Part shown: one piece after another, positions 16,268-23,898 of the stretch | Position numbering within the stretch: position 1 is the stretch's first letter | Layout of the letters: every line of letters begins with the position of its first letter | NCBI GenBank assembly: GCA_965198755.1 | Contig: OZ240673.1 | Span: forward strand, 682,001 to 746,000 | Direction of reading: 5' to 3' | DNA: 64,000 nucleotides | Source: BOG-908 sp963692875 | GTDB lineage: Bacteria > Pseudomonadota > Alphaproteobacteria > Acetobacterales > Acetobacteraceae | The notes under the pieces: model-generated | Databases searched by the model: none | What the model was told of the DNA's origin: nothing | The model's input: only the letters and a program-made list of their open reading frames with translations | Program-made: the position numbers and the translations under genes

Positions 16268-17199
16268 GCGAAGTCTCTCCAATCGAGCACCATTTTCAGG
16301 CATAGTTCGTCAGAAAACGCGGTGCTGTAGGCATCTTCCGCCTCGGCAGCCGGCGCGCGGTGAGTGATCAGCCCGTCCAGCGACAGCGCGCCGCAGGCCA
16401 CCAGACGCAGCACCTCGGCGGTGTCCGCCGGCGTGAACTGCGCGGCGATCAGAATGCGCGCCTCCCGCATGAAGGCGGGCGGGAAGGCGAAGCTGAGCCG
16501 GTCGTAGAAGCCTGCCAGCACGATGGTACCGCCGGCCGCCAGCCGCGCCACCGACAGATCGAGAATGTCGGTGTTGCCGCTGGCATCTATGACGCAGCGG
16601 TAATCACGCCGCGCATCCTCCGCCGGGTCGACGACATCGTAGCCGGCCGCACCGGAGTGGCGCGCCGCGTTAGTCTCCCAAACCACAGGCCGCGCGCCGG
16701 CGGCAACAGCCAGCCGCGCCAGTAGCCGCCCGACGGTGCCGTGTCCCACGATCAGCTCGGGCATCGGCACGCCAGACAATGCGAGCGCGTGTCGCGCCGT
16801 TGCAGCCAGGGCCAGCAGGCTTGCCGACTCGCCCAGCGCGTCGGGCACCGGCACCAAACGCGCACCACTCGTCACCACGCGCGAGGCGGTACCGCCGAAT
16901 AACCCGCGGATCTCGCCGTAGCAGTTGGCACCAGGTACGAACACGAGTTGTCCCTGTTCCAGCCGCGCGCCGTCGCCGGCGCTACACACGCGGCCGACCG
17001 ATTCGTAGCCCGGCACCAGCGGGTAGCCCATGCCGGGAAAGGGCGGCATGCGGCCGGTGTAGAGCAGGCGCTCGGTGCCGGTGCTGATGCCGCTCCAGGC
17101 GATGTCGACAACAACGTCCTCGGCACCAGGCGGCACCAGGTCGATGGTCCGGACGGCCAGTTGCCCGGGGCCGCTCAATACGACTGCGTTTGTCTGCAT
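16264..17199 (-). CDS. bchC: 3-hydroxyethyl bacteriochlorophyllide a dehydrogenase
   Basis: 311 residues from ATG 17199 (MQTNAVVLSGPGQLAVRTI). It is a zinc-type alcohol dehydrogenase relative: GYPLVPGYESVGRV near the N-terminus, a central Rossmann part (LIVGHGTVGRLLARLAVAAGA) and a C-terminal DELCLKMVLDWRDF typical of BchC. It oxidises the 3-hydroxyethyl group to acetyl during bacteriochlorophyll a synthesis. Two PpsR/CrtJ-type operators stand 47-90 bp upstream, as at R. capsulatus bchC, so this gene probably has its own redox-controlled promoter in addition to read-through from crtEF. Confidence 0.94.
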   Translation of the reverse strand: MQTNAVVLSGPGQLAVRTIDLVPPGAEDVVVDIAWSGISTGTERLLYTGRMPPFPGMGYPLVPGYESVGRVCSAGDGARLEQGQLVFVPGANCYGEIRGLFGGTASRVVTSGARLVPVPDALGESASLLALAATARHALALSGVPMPELIVGHGTVGRLLARLAVAAGARPVVWETNAARHSGAAGYDVVDPAEDARRDYRCVIDASGNTDILDLSVARLAAGGTIVLAGFYDRLSFAFPPAFMREARILIAAQFTPADTAEVLRLVACGALSLDGLITHRAPAAEAEDAYSTAFSDELCLKMVLDWRDFA

Positions 17200-17245
17200 G
17201 GTGGCCTCCCTTATTCGTCCGACCCGGCGCGAATGCCTTGATTTA

Positions 17246-17263
17246 TGTAAGCCTAACCTTACA
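17246..17263. promoter_or_regulatory. PpsR/CrtJ-type operator, bchC-proximal
   Basis: TGTAAGCCTAACCTTACA is a perfect TGT-N12-ACA palindrome with the extended TGTAA...TTACA arms. It is 8 bp from a second site, the spacing known for cooperative CrtJ binding at bchC in R. capsulatus. Confidence 0.85.
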
Positions 17264-17271
17264 GCTGCTGC

Positions 17272-17289
17272 TGTCAATCAGGATTTACA
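17272..17289. promoter_or_regulatory. PpsR/CrtJ-type operator, bchC-distal
   Basis: TGTCAATCAGGATTTACA matches TGT-N12-ACA. On the minus strand the site includes TTGACA, which could be the -35 box of the bchC promoter, so bound repressor would block polymerase. Confidence 0.8.
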
Positions 17290-17324
17290 CATTCGACGGT
17301 TCCGTTCAGCCAAAGGAGCGGCAG

Positions 17325-18464
17325 TCACGCTTTTTCGGCCACCAGCAGGCTGGTCAGCATCGGCGTGCTAGTGGCGGCCTGCCGGACCTTCGGGAAGCCG
17401 GTTTCCTGGAGCATCGCCGTCAGCACCGCGGCGCTGCGTGGCCGCCCGCTGCCCATTGCCAGCAGGTAGAAGCCGAAATACGCGTCGCCCATCCGCTCGG
17501 CGCCGCTGGTTGCCGCCATCGGCTCACCCAGCAGCAGCGTGCCGCCCGGGGGCAGTGCCAGCCAGGCCTGGTGCAGCACGTGGCGCACCGAGGCGTCGTC
17601 GTGGTCGTGCACCACCCTCACCAGCGAGATCAGGTCGCAGCCTGCGGGAAGCGGATCGGTCAGGAAGCTGCCGCCCACCGCTCGCGCCCGCCCGGACAGC
17701 CCCGCTTGCGCGAATCGCGCCCGCGCGCGGTCAGCCACCGCAGGCAGGTCGAACAGCACCACACGCAGACCGGGCGCACGCGACGCCGCCGCCTGCAGAA
17801 ACGACCCGTCGCCGCCGCCCACATCCAGCAGGACGCGGTGCCGGCGCACATCGTAGGCATCGAGCAGTTCGTTGGAGACCAGCGCCTGGGACGCCGCCAT
17901 CAGCGTGGTGTAGCCGCCCACCTGTGCCGGTGCCGATTCGGAGGGCGCGGCGGACCGCGCGTACGCCCAATACGCCGACAACCGTGTCGGCCCCGATTTG
18001 CCGCGCAGCAGCGCCACCGGGTCAGCGAGGTCGGCGTACAGCATGGCGTGGTGCGTCACCATCGCCGTCACCGCATCGTTGCCGACCATTGCGGCGCCCA
18101 ATGGCCCCAGCCCGTAGCGCCCGCCGCGCCGCCTGGCCGCCAGCCGCAGCGAAACCGCCGCGTCCAGCAGCCGCGTGGCGCCGTCCAGCGGTAGTTGCAT
18201 GCGGCCGGCGAGGGCGTCGGGCGTTTGCGGCCCTTCTGCGAGGATCTCGAAAAGATGCAGCTGCACGCAGGCGTAAAGAATTTGCGCGTAGACGAAGCCG
18301 GCACAGATATCGAACAGCGCGCGGGTGCGGGCGCGGGCGATCGGGCGGGTGAGCGGGAAGCGTGCGGCCCAGGCGCGGAATTCAGGCGAGGAAGGCCTTC
18401 TTTTTTGAAAAAAAGAAGCAAAAAACTTTTGTCCCTGCTGTGGCAGGCCGTTCAGCAGACGCAT
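17325..18464 (-). CDS. crtF: Demethylspheroidene O-methyltransferase with a repeat-derived N-terminus
   Basis: CrtF methylates the 1-hydroxy group of acyclic carotenoids. The SAM-binding core is RVLLDVGGGDGSFL, with FDLPAVADRARARF and the active-site RVVHDHDDASVRHVL block. Recognisable CrtF sequence begins at EFRAWAARFPLTRPIARART. Upstream of this the frame runs without a stop through dispersed repeat copy 4 (18390-18522), and there is no usable start codon between the repeat and a Val deep in the dimerisation domain. Translation must therefore start inside the repeat (ATG 18464, chosen here) or at a TTG at 18548 that overlaps crtE. Either way about 20-50 residues come from the repeat. Confidence 0.85.
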   Translation of the reverse strand: MRLLNGLPQQGQKFFASFFQKRRPSSPEFRAWAARFPLTRPIARARTRALFDICAGFVYAQILYACVQLHLFEILAEGPQTPDALAGRMQLPLDGATRLLDAAVSLRLAARRRGGRYGLGPLGAAMVGNDAVTAMVTHHAMLYADLADPVALLRGKSGPTRLSAYWAYARSAAPSESAPAQVGGYTTLMAASQALVSNELLDAYDVRRHRVLLDVGGGDGSFLQAAASRAPGLRVVLFDLPAVADRARARFAQAGLSGRARAVGGSFLTDPLPAGCDLISLVRVVHDHDDASVRHVLHQAWLALPPGGTLLLGEPMAATSGAERMGDAYFGFYLLAMGSGRPRSAAVLTAMLQETGFPKVRQAATSTPMLTSLLVAEKA

Positions 18465-18522
18465 ACCCCAGGACTCAAAAGTTTTTTGGTTCTCTTTTTC
18501 AAAAAAGAACTGCTTGCTTTCC
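18390..18522. repeat. Dispersed hairpin repeat, copy 4 (inside the 5' end of crtF)
   Basis: Full copy. The left hairpin is CTTC/GAAG type and the right one GTTC/GAAC. It ends one base from the crtE stop codon and occupies what should be the start region of crtF, so it lies within a transcribed and apparently translated segment of the superoperon. Confidence 0.9.
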
Positions 18523-19392
18523 TCAAGCCGCACTCTGCGCCAGCTCAACCGGCAGCAACCGCATCGTCTCGCTAAGGATGTGACTCCGCAACGCGCTCTG
18601 CCCCGCGCAAGCCGGCACCGACTCCACCGCCTGGTTCGCCAAATCCTCCAGCCAGCTCACCGCGCTGCCCAGCCCCAGTTGCGCCACCGCGTTCGGCCGT
18701 CCGTGCGCCGCGTCCTGGCCGACCGGCTTGCCCAGCGCCTCGGCCGAGCAGGTGGCATCGCGGATGTCGTCGGCCACCTGGTAGGCTTCGCCCAGGCGCA
18801 ACCCGAGTGCGCGCCAGGCTTCCGGCTCGGCGCCTGCCGCGGCGGCGCCGGCCAGGGTGGCGGCGGCGAACAGCGCGCCGGTCTTCTCGCGCTGATACAG
18901 CGCCAGGTCGGCGGCCTGCTCGCACTCCCAGGCCTGGCCGGCGACGATGCCGCGCGGCACGCCCACGCCGCGGCCGATGGCGCTCACCAGCCGCACCAGG
19001 CGGGCGGGCTGCAGCACGGCGGCCTCGGCCATGATCTGGAAGGCGAGCACGATTAGCGCGTCGCCGGCCAGCAGGGCCAGCATCTCGCCGTGCGCGCGGT
19101 GCACGGTGGGGCGGCCGCGGCGGGTGTCGGAATTGTCGAAGCAGGGCATGTCGTCGTGCACCAGGGAGGCGCAGTGCAGCAATTCGACCGCGGCCGCCGC
19201 GGCGTCGGTCAGCGCCGGCGCATCCTCGCCGCAGGCGGCGGCCACCGCCAGGCAGAGGCGCGGGCGGATGCGGGCGCCGCGCGGGAACACGGCACCGCGC
19301 ATGGCGGCGGCCAGGCCGGGCGGACAGCCCGGCGCTTCGGCCTGCGAGACGGCGGCGTTGAGCGCCCGTTCGATCCGCGCCATCGGCTCCAT
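18523..19392 (-). CDS. crtE: Geranylgeranyl diphosphate synthase
   Basis: 289 residues. ATG 19392 is preferred over GTG 19398 because AGGAGG stands six bases before it. It condenses IPP with allylic diphosphates to C20. The first Asp-rich motif is LVHDDMPCFDNSDTRRGRPTVH (about residues 78-98), including the two extra residues typical of bacterial type-II GGPP synthases. The second is VADDIRDATCSAEALGKPVGQD; it keeps three Asp but has Arg where Leu is usual. It is the first gene of the crtEF-bchCXYZ-puf superoperon and is divergent from crtD. Confidence 0.93.
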   Translation of the reverse strand: MEPMARIERALNAAVSQAEAPGCPPGLAAAMRGAVFPRGARIRPRLCLAVAAACGEDAPALTDAAAAAVELLHCASLVHDDMPCFDNSDTRRGRPTVHRAHGEMLALLAGDALIVLAFQIMAEAAVLQPARLVRLVSAIGRGVGVPRGIVAGQAWECEQAADLALYQREKTGALFAAATLAGAAAAGAEPEAWRALGLRLGEAYQVADDIRDATCSAEALGKPVGQDAAHGRPNAVAQLGLGSAVSWLEDLANQAVESVPACAGQSALRSHILSETMRLLPVELAQSAA

Positions 19393-19431
19393 GCGCACCC
19401 TCCTGCTGTCAATCCGCCTTGTCAGTCGGAC

Positions 19432-19449
19432 TGTCAGCTTCTATTGACA
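19432..19449. promoter_or_regulatory. PpsR/CrtJ-type operator between crtE and crtD
   Basis: TGTCAGCTTCTATTGACA is a perfect TGT-N12-ACA site between the divergent genes, so one repressor could act on both. A near-match (TGT-N12-TCA, 19407-19424) lies 7 bp away. TTGACA-GTCG-TGTCAA (19444-19459) overlaps as a second short palindrome. Confidence 0.8.
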
Positions 19450-19475
19450 GTCGTGTCAACAAGGATCGTCACGGT

Positions 19476-21026
19476 ATGGCGCAGCGCCAAGTTGCGGTGG
19501 TCGGCGCTGGAATCGGCGGACTGGCGGCCGCCATCGACCTCGCCGTAGCTGGCGATCGCGTGACGCTGCTGGAACGGCAGGCCACCCCCGGCGGCAAGCT
19601 GCGCCAGGTGCTGGCGAGCGGCGCGTTGATCGATGCCGGCCCCACCGTGTTCACCATGCGCTGGGTGTTCGAGCGGTTGTTTGCCGATGCCGGCACGCAG
19701 TTCGCTGACCACGTCACGTTGCGGCCGGCGCACATCCTTGCAAGGCACGCGTGGGACGAGCGCACGCGCCTCGACCTATACGCTGGCCTGGACCAGACAG
19801 CCGACGCGATCGGCGCGTTCGCTGGCCCCGCGGAGGCGCGCGGCTTTCGCGACTTCGCAGCGCGCGCACAGCGTATCTACCGCACGTTGGAAGGCCCGTT
19901 CCTGCGCTCGAAGCTGCCCAACCCGGTCTCCCTGGTGCGTGCGGCCGGTATCGGCCCGATGCTGCAGATCAGCCCGTTCGACACGTTCGCCCGTGCGCTT
20001 GCCACGCATTTTTCAGACCCGCGCCTGCGTCATCTGTTCGGCCGCTACGCCACCTATTGCGGATCCTCGCCCTATCTCTCGCCGGCGACGCTGATGCTGG
20101 TGGCGCACGTGGAGCAAGACGGCGTGTGGCTGGTGGCCGGCGGCATGCACGCGCTGGCCCGCGCGCTGGCGGCACTCGCGGCCTCGCTGGGCGTCATCAT
20201 CCGCACTGATGCAGACGTGGCGCGCATAGAAACGCAGTCAGGCCGTGTCAGCGGTCTCGTGCTGCGCGACGGCGAGCGCATCGGCGCCGACGCCGTGGTG
20301 GTGAACGCGGATCCTGCCGCACTGGCCTCGTGTTTCGGCGATGCGGTGGCGCGCGCGACACCCGCGGTGCGGCCGGAACGGCGCTCGCTCTCCGCACTCA
20401 CCTGGGCGATGCGCGCACGCACGCACGGCTTCCCGCTCACCCGCCACAACGTGTTCTTCCAGCCGGACTACGCCGCAGAGTTCACCGACATCTTCACCCA
20501 CCGCCGCCTGCCGCAAACGCCCACCATCTACGTCTGCGCGCAGGACCGCACCGACGACGACCCCGCACCCGACGGGCCCGAACGCCTGCTCTGCCTGGTC
20601 AACGCACCGCCGGACGGCGACGCCACCCCACTCACCGACACGGAGATCGACCGATGCGCGCAACAGGCCTTCGACCACATGGCGCGCTGCGGCCTGCATG
20701 TGGAGCGGAGCTCGCAAGCCAGCGTGGTGACGGCGCCGCAGCACTTCAACGCGCTGTTCCCGGCGACGGGGGGAGCGCTGTATGGCCAGGCGGTGCACGG
20801 CCCGATGGCGACGTTCCAACGCCCGGGCAGCCGCACCAAGATTCCCGGCCTGTACCTGGCGGGGGGCAGCACGCATCCGGGGGCGGGCGTGCCGATGGCG
20901 GCACTCTCCGGCCGGCTGGCGGCGGCGGCCCTGCTCGAGGATGGGCGTTCGACAAGGCAGTGCTCCCGCGCGGCTACGCCTGGTGGTACATCGACGCGCT
21001 CAGCGACGATGGCCAACACGGCCTGA
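19476..21026 (+). CDS. crtD: Hydroxyneurosporene/methoxyneurosporene desaturase
   Basis: 516 residues from ATG 19476 (MAQRQVAVVGAGIGGLAAAIDLA), which puts the FAD dinucleotide fold at residue 6 onward. LIDAGPTVFTMRWVFERLF is typical of CrtD. The C-terminal FAD segment is GLYLAGGSTHPGAGVPMAALSGRLAAAALL. It introduces the C3,4 double bond in 1-hydroxy carotenoids. The last about 22 codons run beyond the usual C-terminus and overlap the beginning of crtC, so the two are probably co-translated. Regulated with crtE by the shared operator region. Confidence 0.92.
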   Translation: MAQRQVAVVGAGIGGLAAAIDLAVAGDRVTLLERQATPGGKLRQVLASGALIDAGPTVFTMRWVFERLFADAGTQFADHVTLRPAHILARHAWDERTRLDLYAGLDQTADAIGAFAGPAEARGFRDFAARAQRIYRTLEGPFLRSKLPNPVSLVRAAGIGPMLQISPFDTFARALATHFSDPRLRHLFGRYATYCGSSPYLSPATLMLVAHVEQDGVWLVAGGMHALARALAALAASLGVIIRTDADVARIETQSGRVSGLVLRDGERIGADAVVVNADPAALASCFGDAVARATPAVRPERRSLSALTWAMRARTHGFPLTRHNVFFQPDYAAEFTDIFTHRRLPQTPTIYVCAQDRTDDDPAPDGPERLLCLVNAPPDGDATPLTDTEIDRCAQQAFDHMARCGLHVERSSQASVVTAPQHFNALFPATGGALYGQAVHGPMATFQRPGSRTKIPGLYLAGGSTHPGAGVPMAALSGRLAAAALLEDGRSTRQCSRAATPGGTSTRSATMANTA

Positions 21027-21868
21027 CGCTGATCGCCTTTGTCGGCAGCGTGTTCTCGCCCTGGTATCGCCTCGCGCGCCGGCGTGGCGGCGGCGACCCG
21101 GAGAACCACGCGACCATGAACGTGGCGCTGTACGGGCGCGGCGGCAAACGCTGGGCGATGACCGAACGCGGCCGCGGAGCGCTCTCCCGCGATGCGGATA
21201 ACCTGCAGATCGGCGCGTCGTCGCTGCGCTGGGACGGCACCACGCTCACCGCAAAAATCGACGAAATGACGGCACCTTTGCCGAGCCGGCTGCGCGGCAC
21301 CATCAAGCTGCACCCCGCGGGCCTGGCCACGCACGAAGTGGCGCTGGACGGCGTGGGCCGCCACCGCTGGTCGCCGATCGCGCCCGGCGCGCGAGTGGAG
21401 GTCTGCTTGCGCAAACCGAACCTGCGCTGGCAGGGCACCGCGTATTTCGACACCAACGCCGGTGACGAACCGCTGGAAGACGGTTTCATCTCCTGGGATT
21501 GGTGTCGCGCACCGCTGCAGGACGGCATGGCGGTGCTCTACCACGGCACACGCCGCGACGGCGCACAGTTCTGCACCACGCTGCGATACGACGCAGACGG
21601 CACCGCGCGCGACATCGAGGCGCCGAAGCTGGCGGCGATGAAGCCGGGCTTCTGGGGCGTCCCGCGCAGCACGCTGGCCGACGCAGGCAGCGCGCCGCGC
21701 GTGGTGCAGGTGCTGGAGGATGCGCCGTTCTACACGCGTTCGGTGATCGCCTCGCGCGTGCTTGGGGAGGACGTGACCGCTGTGCACGAGAGCGTTTCGC
21801 TTGACAGGTTCGTGCAGCCTTGGGTGCAGGTGATGCTGCCGTTCAAGGCGCCGCGAAGCCTTAAGTAA
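20960..21868 (+). CDS. crtC: Hydroxyneurosporene synthase (carotenoid 1,2-hydratase)
   Basis: About 302 residues if the GTG at 20960 is the start. CrtC similarity begins at or just before FDKAVLPRGYAWWYIDALSDDGQHGLTLIAFVGSVFSPWY, and no ATG lies in this frame near that point. The start is therefore uncertain and the first family residues may need an upstream non-canonical start. Later blocks DGTTLTAKIDEMTAPLPSRLRGTI and QPWVQVMLPFKAPR are family-like. It hydrates the terminal double bond of neurosporene or lycopene. It overlaps crtD by 67 bp in another frame. Confidence 0.85.
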   Translation: MLPRGYAWWYIDALSDDGQHGLTLIAFVGSVFSPWYRLARRRGGGDPENHATMNVALYGRGGKRWAMTERGRGALSRDADNLQIGASSLRWDGTTLTAKIDEMTAPLPSRLRGTIKLHPAGLATHEVALDGVGRHRWSPIAPGARVEVCLRKPNLRWQGTAYFDTNAGDEPLEDGFISWDWCRAPLQDGMAVLYHGTRRDGAQFCTTLRYDADGTARDIEAPKLAAMKPGFWGVPRSTLADAGSAPRVVQVLEDAPFYTRSVIASRVLGEDVTAVHESVSLDRFVQPWVQVMLPFKAPRSLK

Positions 21869-21870
21869 GA

Positions 21871-22002
21871 AAGCAAGGCCTGCTTTTTTGAAAAAAAGCA
21901 GCAAAAAACTTTTGTCCCTGCTGTCGCGGAATTTTCCTCAACGTGTACCGAGAGAACAAAAGTTTTTTGGTTCTTTTTTTCAAAAAAGAACCGCTTGCTT
22001 TC
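21871..22002. repeat. Dispersed hairpin repeat, copy 5
   Basis: Full copy between crtC and the converging crtB operon, starting three bases after the crtC stop. The left hairpin is CTGC/GCAG type and the right GTTC/GAAC. A bidirectional transcription-end role would fit this position. Confidence 0.9.
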
Positions 22003-22034
22003 TCCACGGCCATCGTCGCAAGCCGGCCCACAGA

Positions 22035-22151
22035 CTATTTGTTTGGCGTATCGGTCCGGTCTTTTGCGATCGACCTGCGCACCGATACCAATTCCCACAA
22101 TAGGAATGCCAGGACCAGCAACTCCATGATGGCCCATTCCCACTTGAACAC
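22035..22151 (-). CDS. 38-residue membrane protein coupled to crtB
   Basis: A GTG codon directly follows the crtB stop (TAG-GTG) and opens a 38-codon frame, VFKWEWAIMELLVLAFLLWE then LVSVRRSIAKDRTDTPNK. It has one hydrophobic helix rich in Leu with Trp and Glu, followed by a basic tail (RRSIAKDR), the look of a small inner-membrane protein with its C-terminus in the cytoplasm. I recall similar unnamed small proteins after crtB in related bacteria, but that is memory only. Likely translated by re-initiation after crtB. Function unknown; a role in anchoring carotenoid enzymes is speculation. Confidence 0.55.
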   Translation of the reverse strand: MFKWEWAIMELLVLAFLLWELVSVRRSIAKDRTDTPNK

Positions 22152-23885
22152 CTACGGCGCTTCCAGCCGTCTCTGGTCCAATTGCTCGAACAGGTCGAGC
22201 AGCCACAGCACGCGCGTCTCCACCGCGCGCGCGGGTGCGAAGCGCCGCGTGGCGGCCTTCTCCGCAAACGCAGCATCCACCAGGAACTGCGCTTCCGGCA
22301 GGCCGGGTGCCCGGGCGTGCAGCACGCGCGGCCGCACGGCGGCCAGGCTGCGCAGGATCAGCGCCGCCTTGCGCGACCCCGTCACGCGGGCGCGGCGAGA
22401 GACGCTGTCGTAGCCGGCGGCCGCAATCTCCTGCCCGATCTCGGCGTAGATCAGCCCGGCGGCGCGGATGGCGGGCCGGCAATCGGCCGGCAGGCAGGCG
22501 AGGCCGGACGCGGCGCTTTCGTATAACGCGGTCGCCTCGCCCAGCAGCCGTTGCACGACCCGGCCCAGCGCCGGGGTGAACACCGGGTCGGCGAGCCACG
22601 TATCCGGGTCGATGCCCTCGCGGCGGAGCCAGGACAGCGGCAGGTAGATCCGGCCGGCGCGCGCGTCGGAGCCGACGTCGCGGGCGATGTTGGTCAGCTG
22701 CATGGCAATGCCGAGCTCGCAGGCGCGTGCCAGCGCGTCACGGCCGCGCACGCCCATCAGCACGGCCATCATCGCACCCACGGTGCCGGCCACGCGGGCC
22801 GCGTAGGCGTGCAGTGCGGCCAGGTCTTCGTAGCGGCGGCCCTCGGCGTCCCACTCGAAGCCTTCCAGCAGCGCCTCGGGCAGCGCGCGCGGCACCTGGT
22901 GGCGGGCGGCGGCGGCGGCAAAGGCGCGGTCGGCCGCCAGGTCCGCCGGCGCGCCCGCGTAGGCCAGGTCGAGCCGGCGGCGCAGCGTGCGCAACGCGGC
23001 CTGCTTGCAGGCACTCTCATCGGTCGACCCGGTGCTGCTCGCCCGGTTCAAGACTGATATGGTATCGATCGCGCTGTCGCCGATCGGCCCGGTGTGCGCC
23101 GCCACATTGTTGATCGGGTCGTTCACGCCCGGCGCATCCGAGGCCAACCCGGTCGTGATCCCCGCATACACGATCAAGCCGTGACCGATCGCCCGATCCG
23201 TGCTCGAGCTTGTGTCGATCGCCTTGCTCAGACTCGAGACCTCATCGACCGGCCTGATGCCGGTCGCCGCATTGCCCGTCGGAGCGTCATCGATGGCATC
23301 GTCGGCAAGGCGGCAGAACGCGTACAGCGCGGTCGCCGGCGCGCAGACCCGGCACGGCAGCAGCAGCGAGGCCGCGAAAAAGGTGCGCGAGCCGCCGCGC
23401 ATCAGCGCTCCGCAATCGGCCAGGTCCAGCGCCGCCTGGTTGGCCGGGTCGCGGGCTGCATGGCCAGCACCCGCCTGACCTGCGCCCAACCGTTCCACGG
23501 TCGTCTGGCCGACGCCCACCTGGCCGACGCCCACCCGTTCGACACTCGCCTGTTCGACACTCGCCTGTCCGTTGCAAGCCTGTCCGACGCTCGCATGGTC
23601 GACGAAAGCCGGTTCGACGCCCAGCTGTCCAACGCCAGCTCTGTGGCAGCCCGTCGAGCCGCCGACCGCCTGGTCCAAATCTTCTTGACTCACTCCCGCT
23701 TCGTCAGCGCCCGCCCGGTTCGCGCCCGCTTGCTCTGCGACTACTTTGCGCGCGCAAGTCTGGCCGTCGCCGACCTGGGAGCGCCGCCGGACTGACCACC
23801 TCGCGCTCAACTGCCGCGTCCGCGCGCGCATCGCCACCACCGGACGCTGTGGGTCGCTGCATAGCTCGGCGCGCTGGCTGGCCAT
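22152..23885 (-). CDS. crtB: Phytoene synthase with pentapeptide-repeat extension and internal insert
   Basis: CrtB joins two GGPP to phytoene. The core is intact: ALMRGGSRTFFAASLLLP, first Asp motif YAFCRLADDAIDD, second Asp motif QLTNIARDVGSDARAGRIYLP, and a normal C-terminus. The protein is about 577 residues against about 340 for relatives. The excess is an N-terminal extension containing 18 tandem pentads (23460-23729) and a Ser/Thr/Ala-rich insert of about 90 residues directly after the first Asp motif (23004-23279). Both are in frame. I chose ATG 23885 because it lies just past the crtI stop; ATG 23924 is possible. Operon: crtI-crtB-small ORF. Confidence 0.88.
   Translation of the reverse strand: MASQRAELCSDPQRPVVAMRARTRQLSARWSVRRRSQVGDGQTCARKVVAEQAGANRAGADEAGVSQEDLDQAVGGSTGCHRAGVGQLGVEPAFVDHASVGQACNGQASVEQASVERVGVGQVGVGQTTVERLGAGQAGAGHAARDPANQAALDLADCGALMRGGSRTFFAASLLLPCRVCAPATALYAFCRLADDAIDDAPTGNAATGIRPVDEVSSLSKAIDTSSSTDRAIGHGLIVYAGITTGLASDAPGVNDPINNVAAHTGPIGDSAIDTISVLNRASSTGSTDESACKQAALRTLRRRLDLAYAGAPADLAADRAFAAAAARHQVPRALPEALLEGFEWDAEGRRYEDLAALHAYAARVAGTVGAMMAVLMGVRGRDALARACELGIAMQLTNIARDVGSDARAGRIYLPLSWLRREGIDPDTWLADPVFTPALGRVVQRLLGEATALYESAASGLACLPADCRPAIRAAGLIYAEIGQEIAAAGYDSVSRRARVTGSRKAALILRSLAAVRPRVLHARAPGLPEAQFLVDAAFAEKAATRRFAPARAVETRVLWLLDLFEQLDQRRLEAP
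23460..23729 (-). repeat. Eighteen 15-bp tandem repeats in crtB
   Basis: Read on the minus strand the unit is close to GCGAGYGTCGRACAG, encoding pentads such as AGVGQ, ASVEQ, ASVER and VGVGQ. Adjacent copies of VGVGQ are identical at DNA level; outer units are more diverged. This is not the A(D/N)LxX pentapeptide fold. Confidence 0.85.
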
Positions 23886-23898
23886 CTCGGCCAGACCC

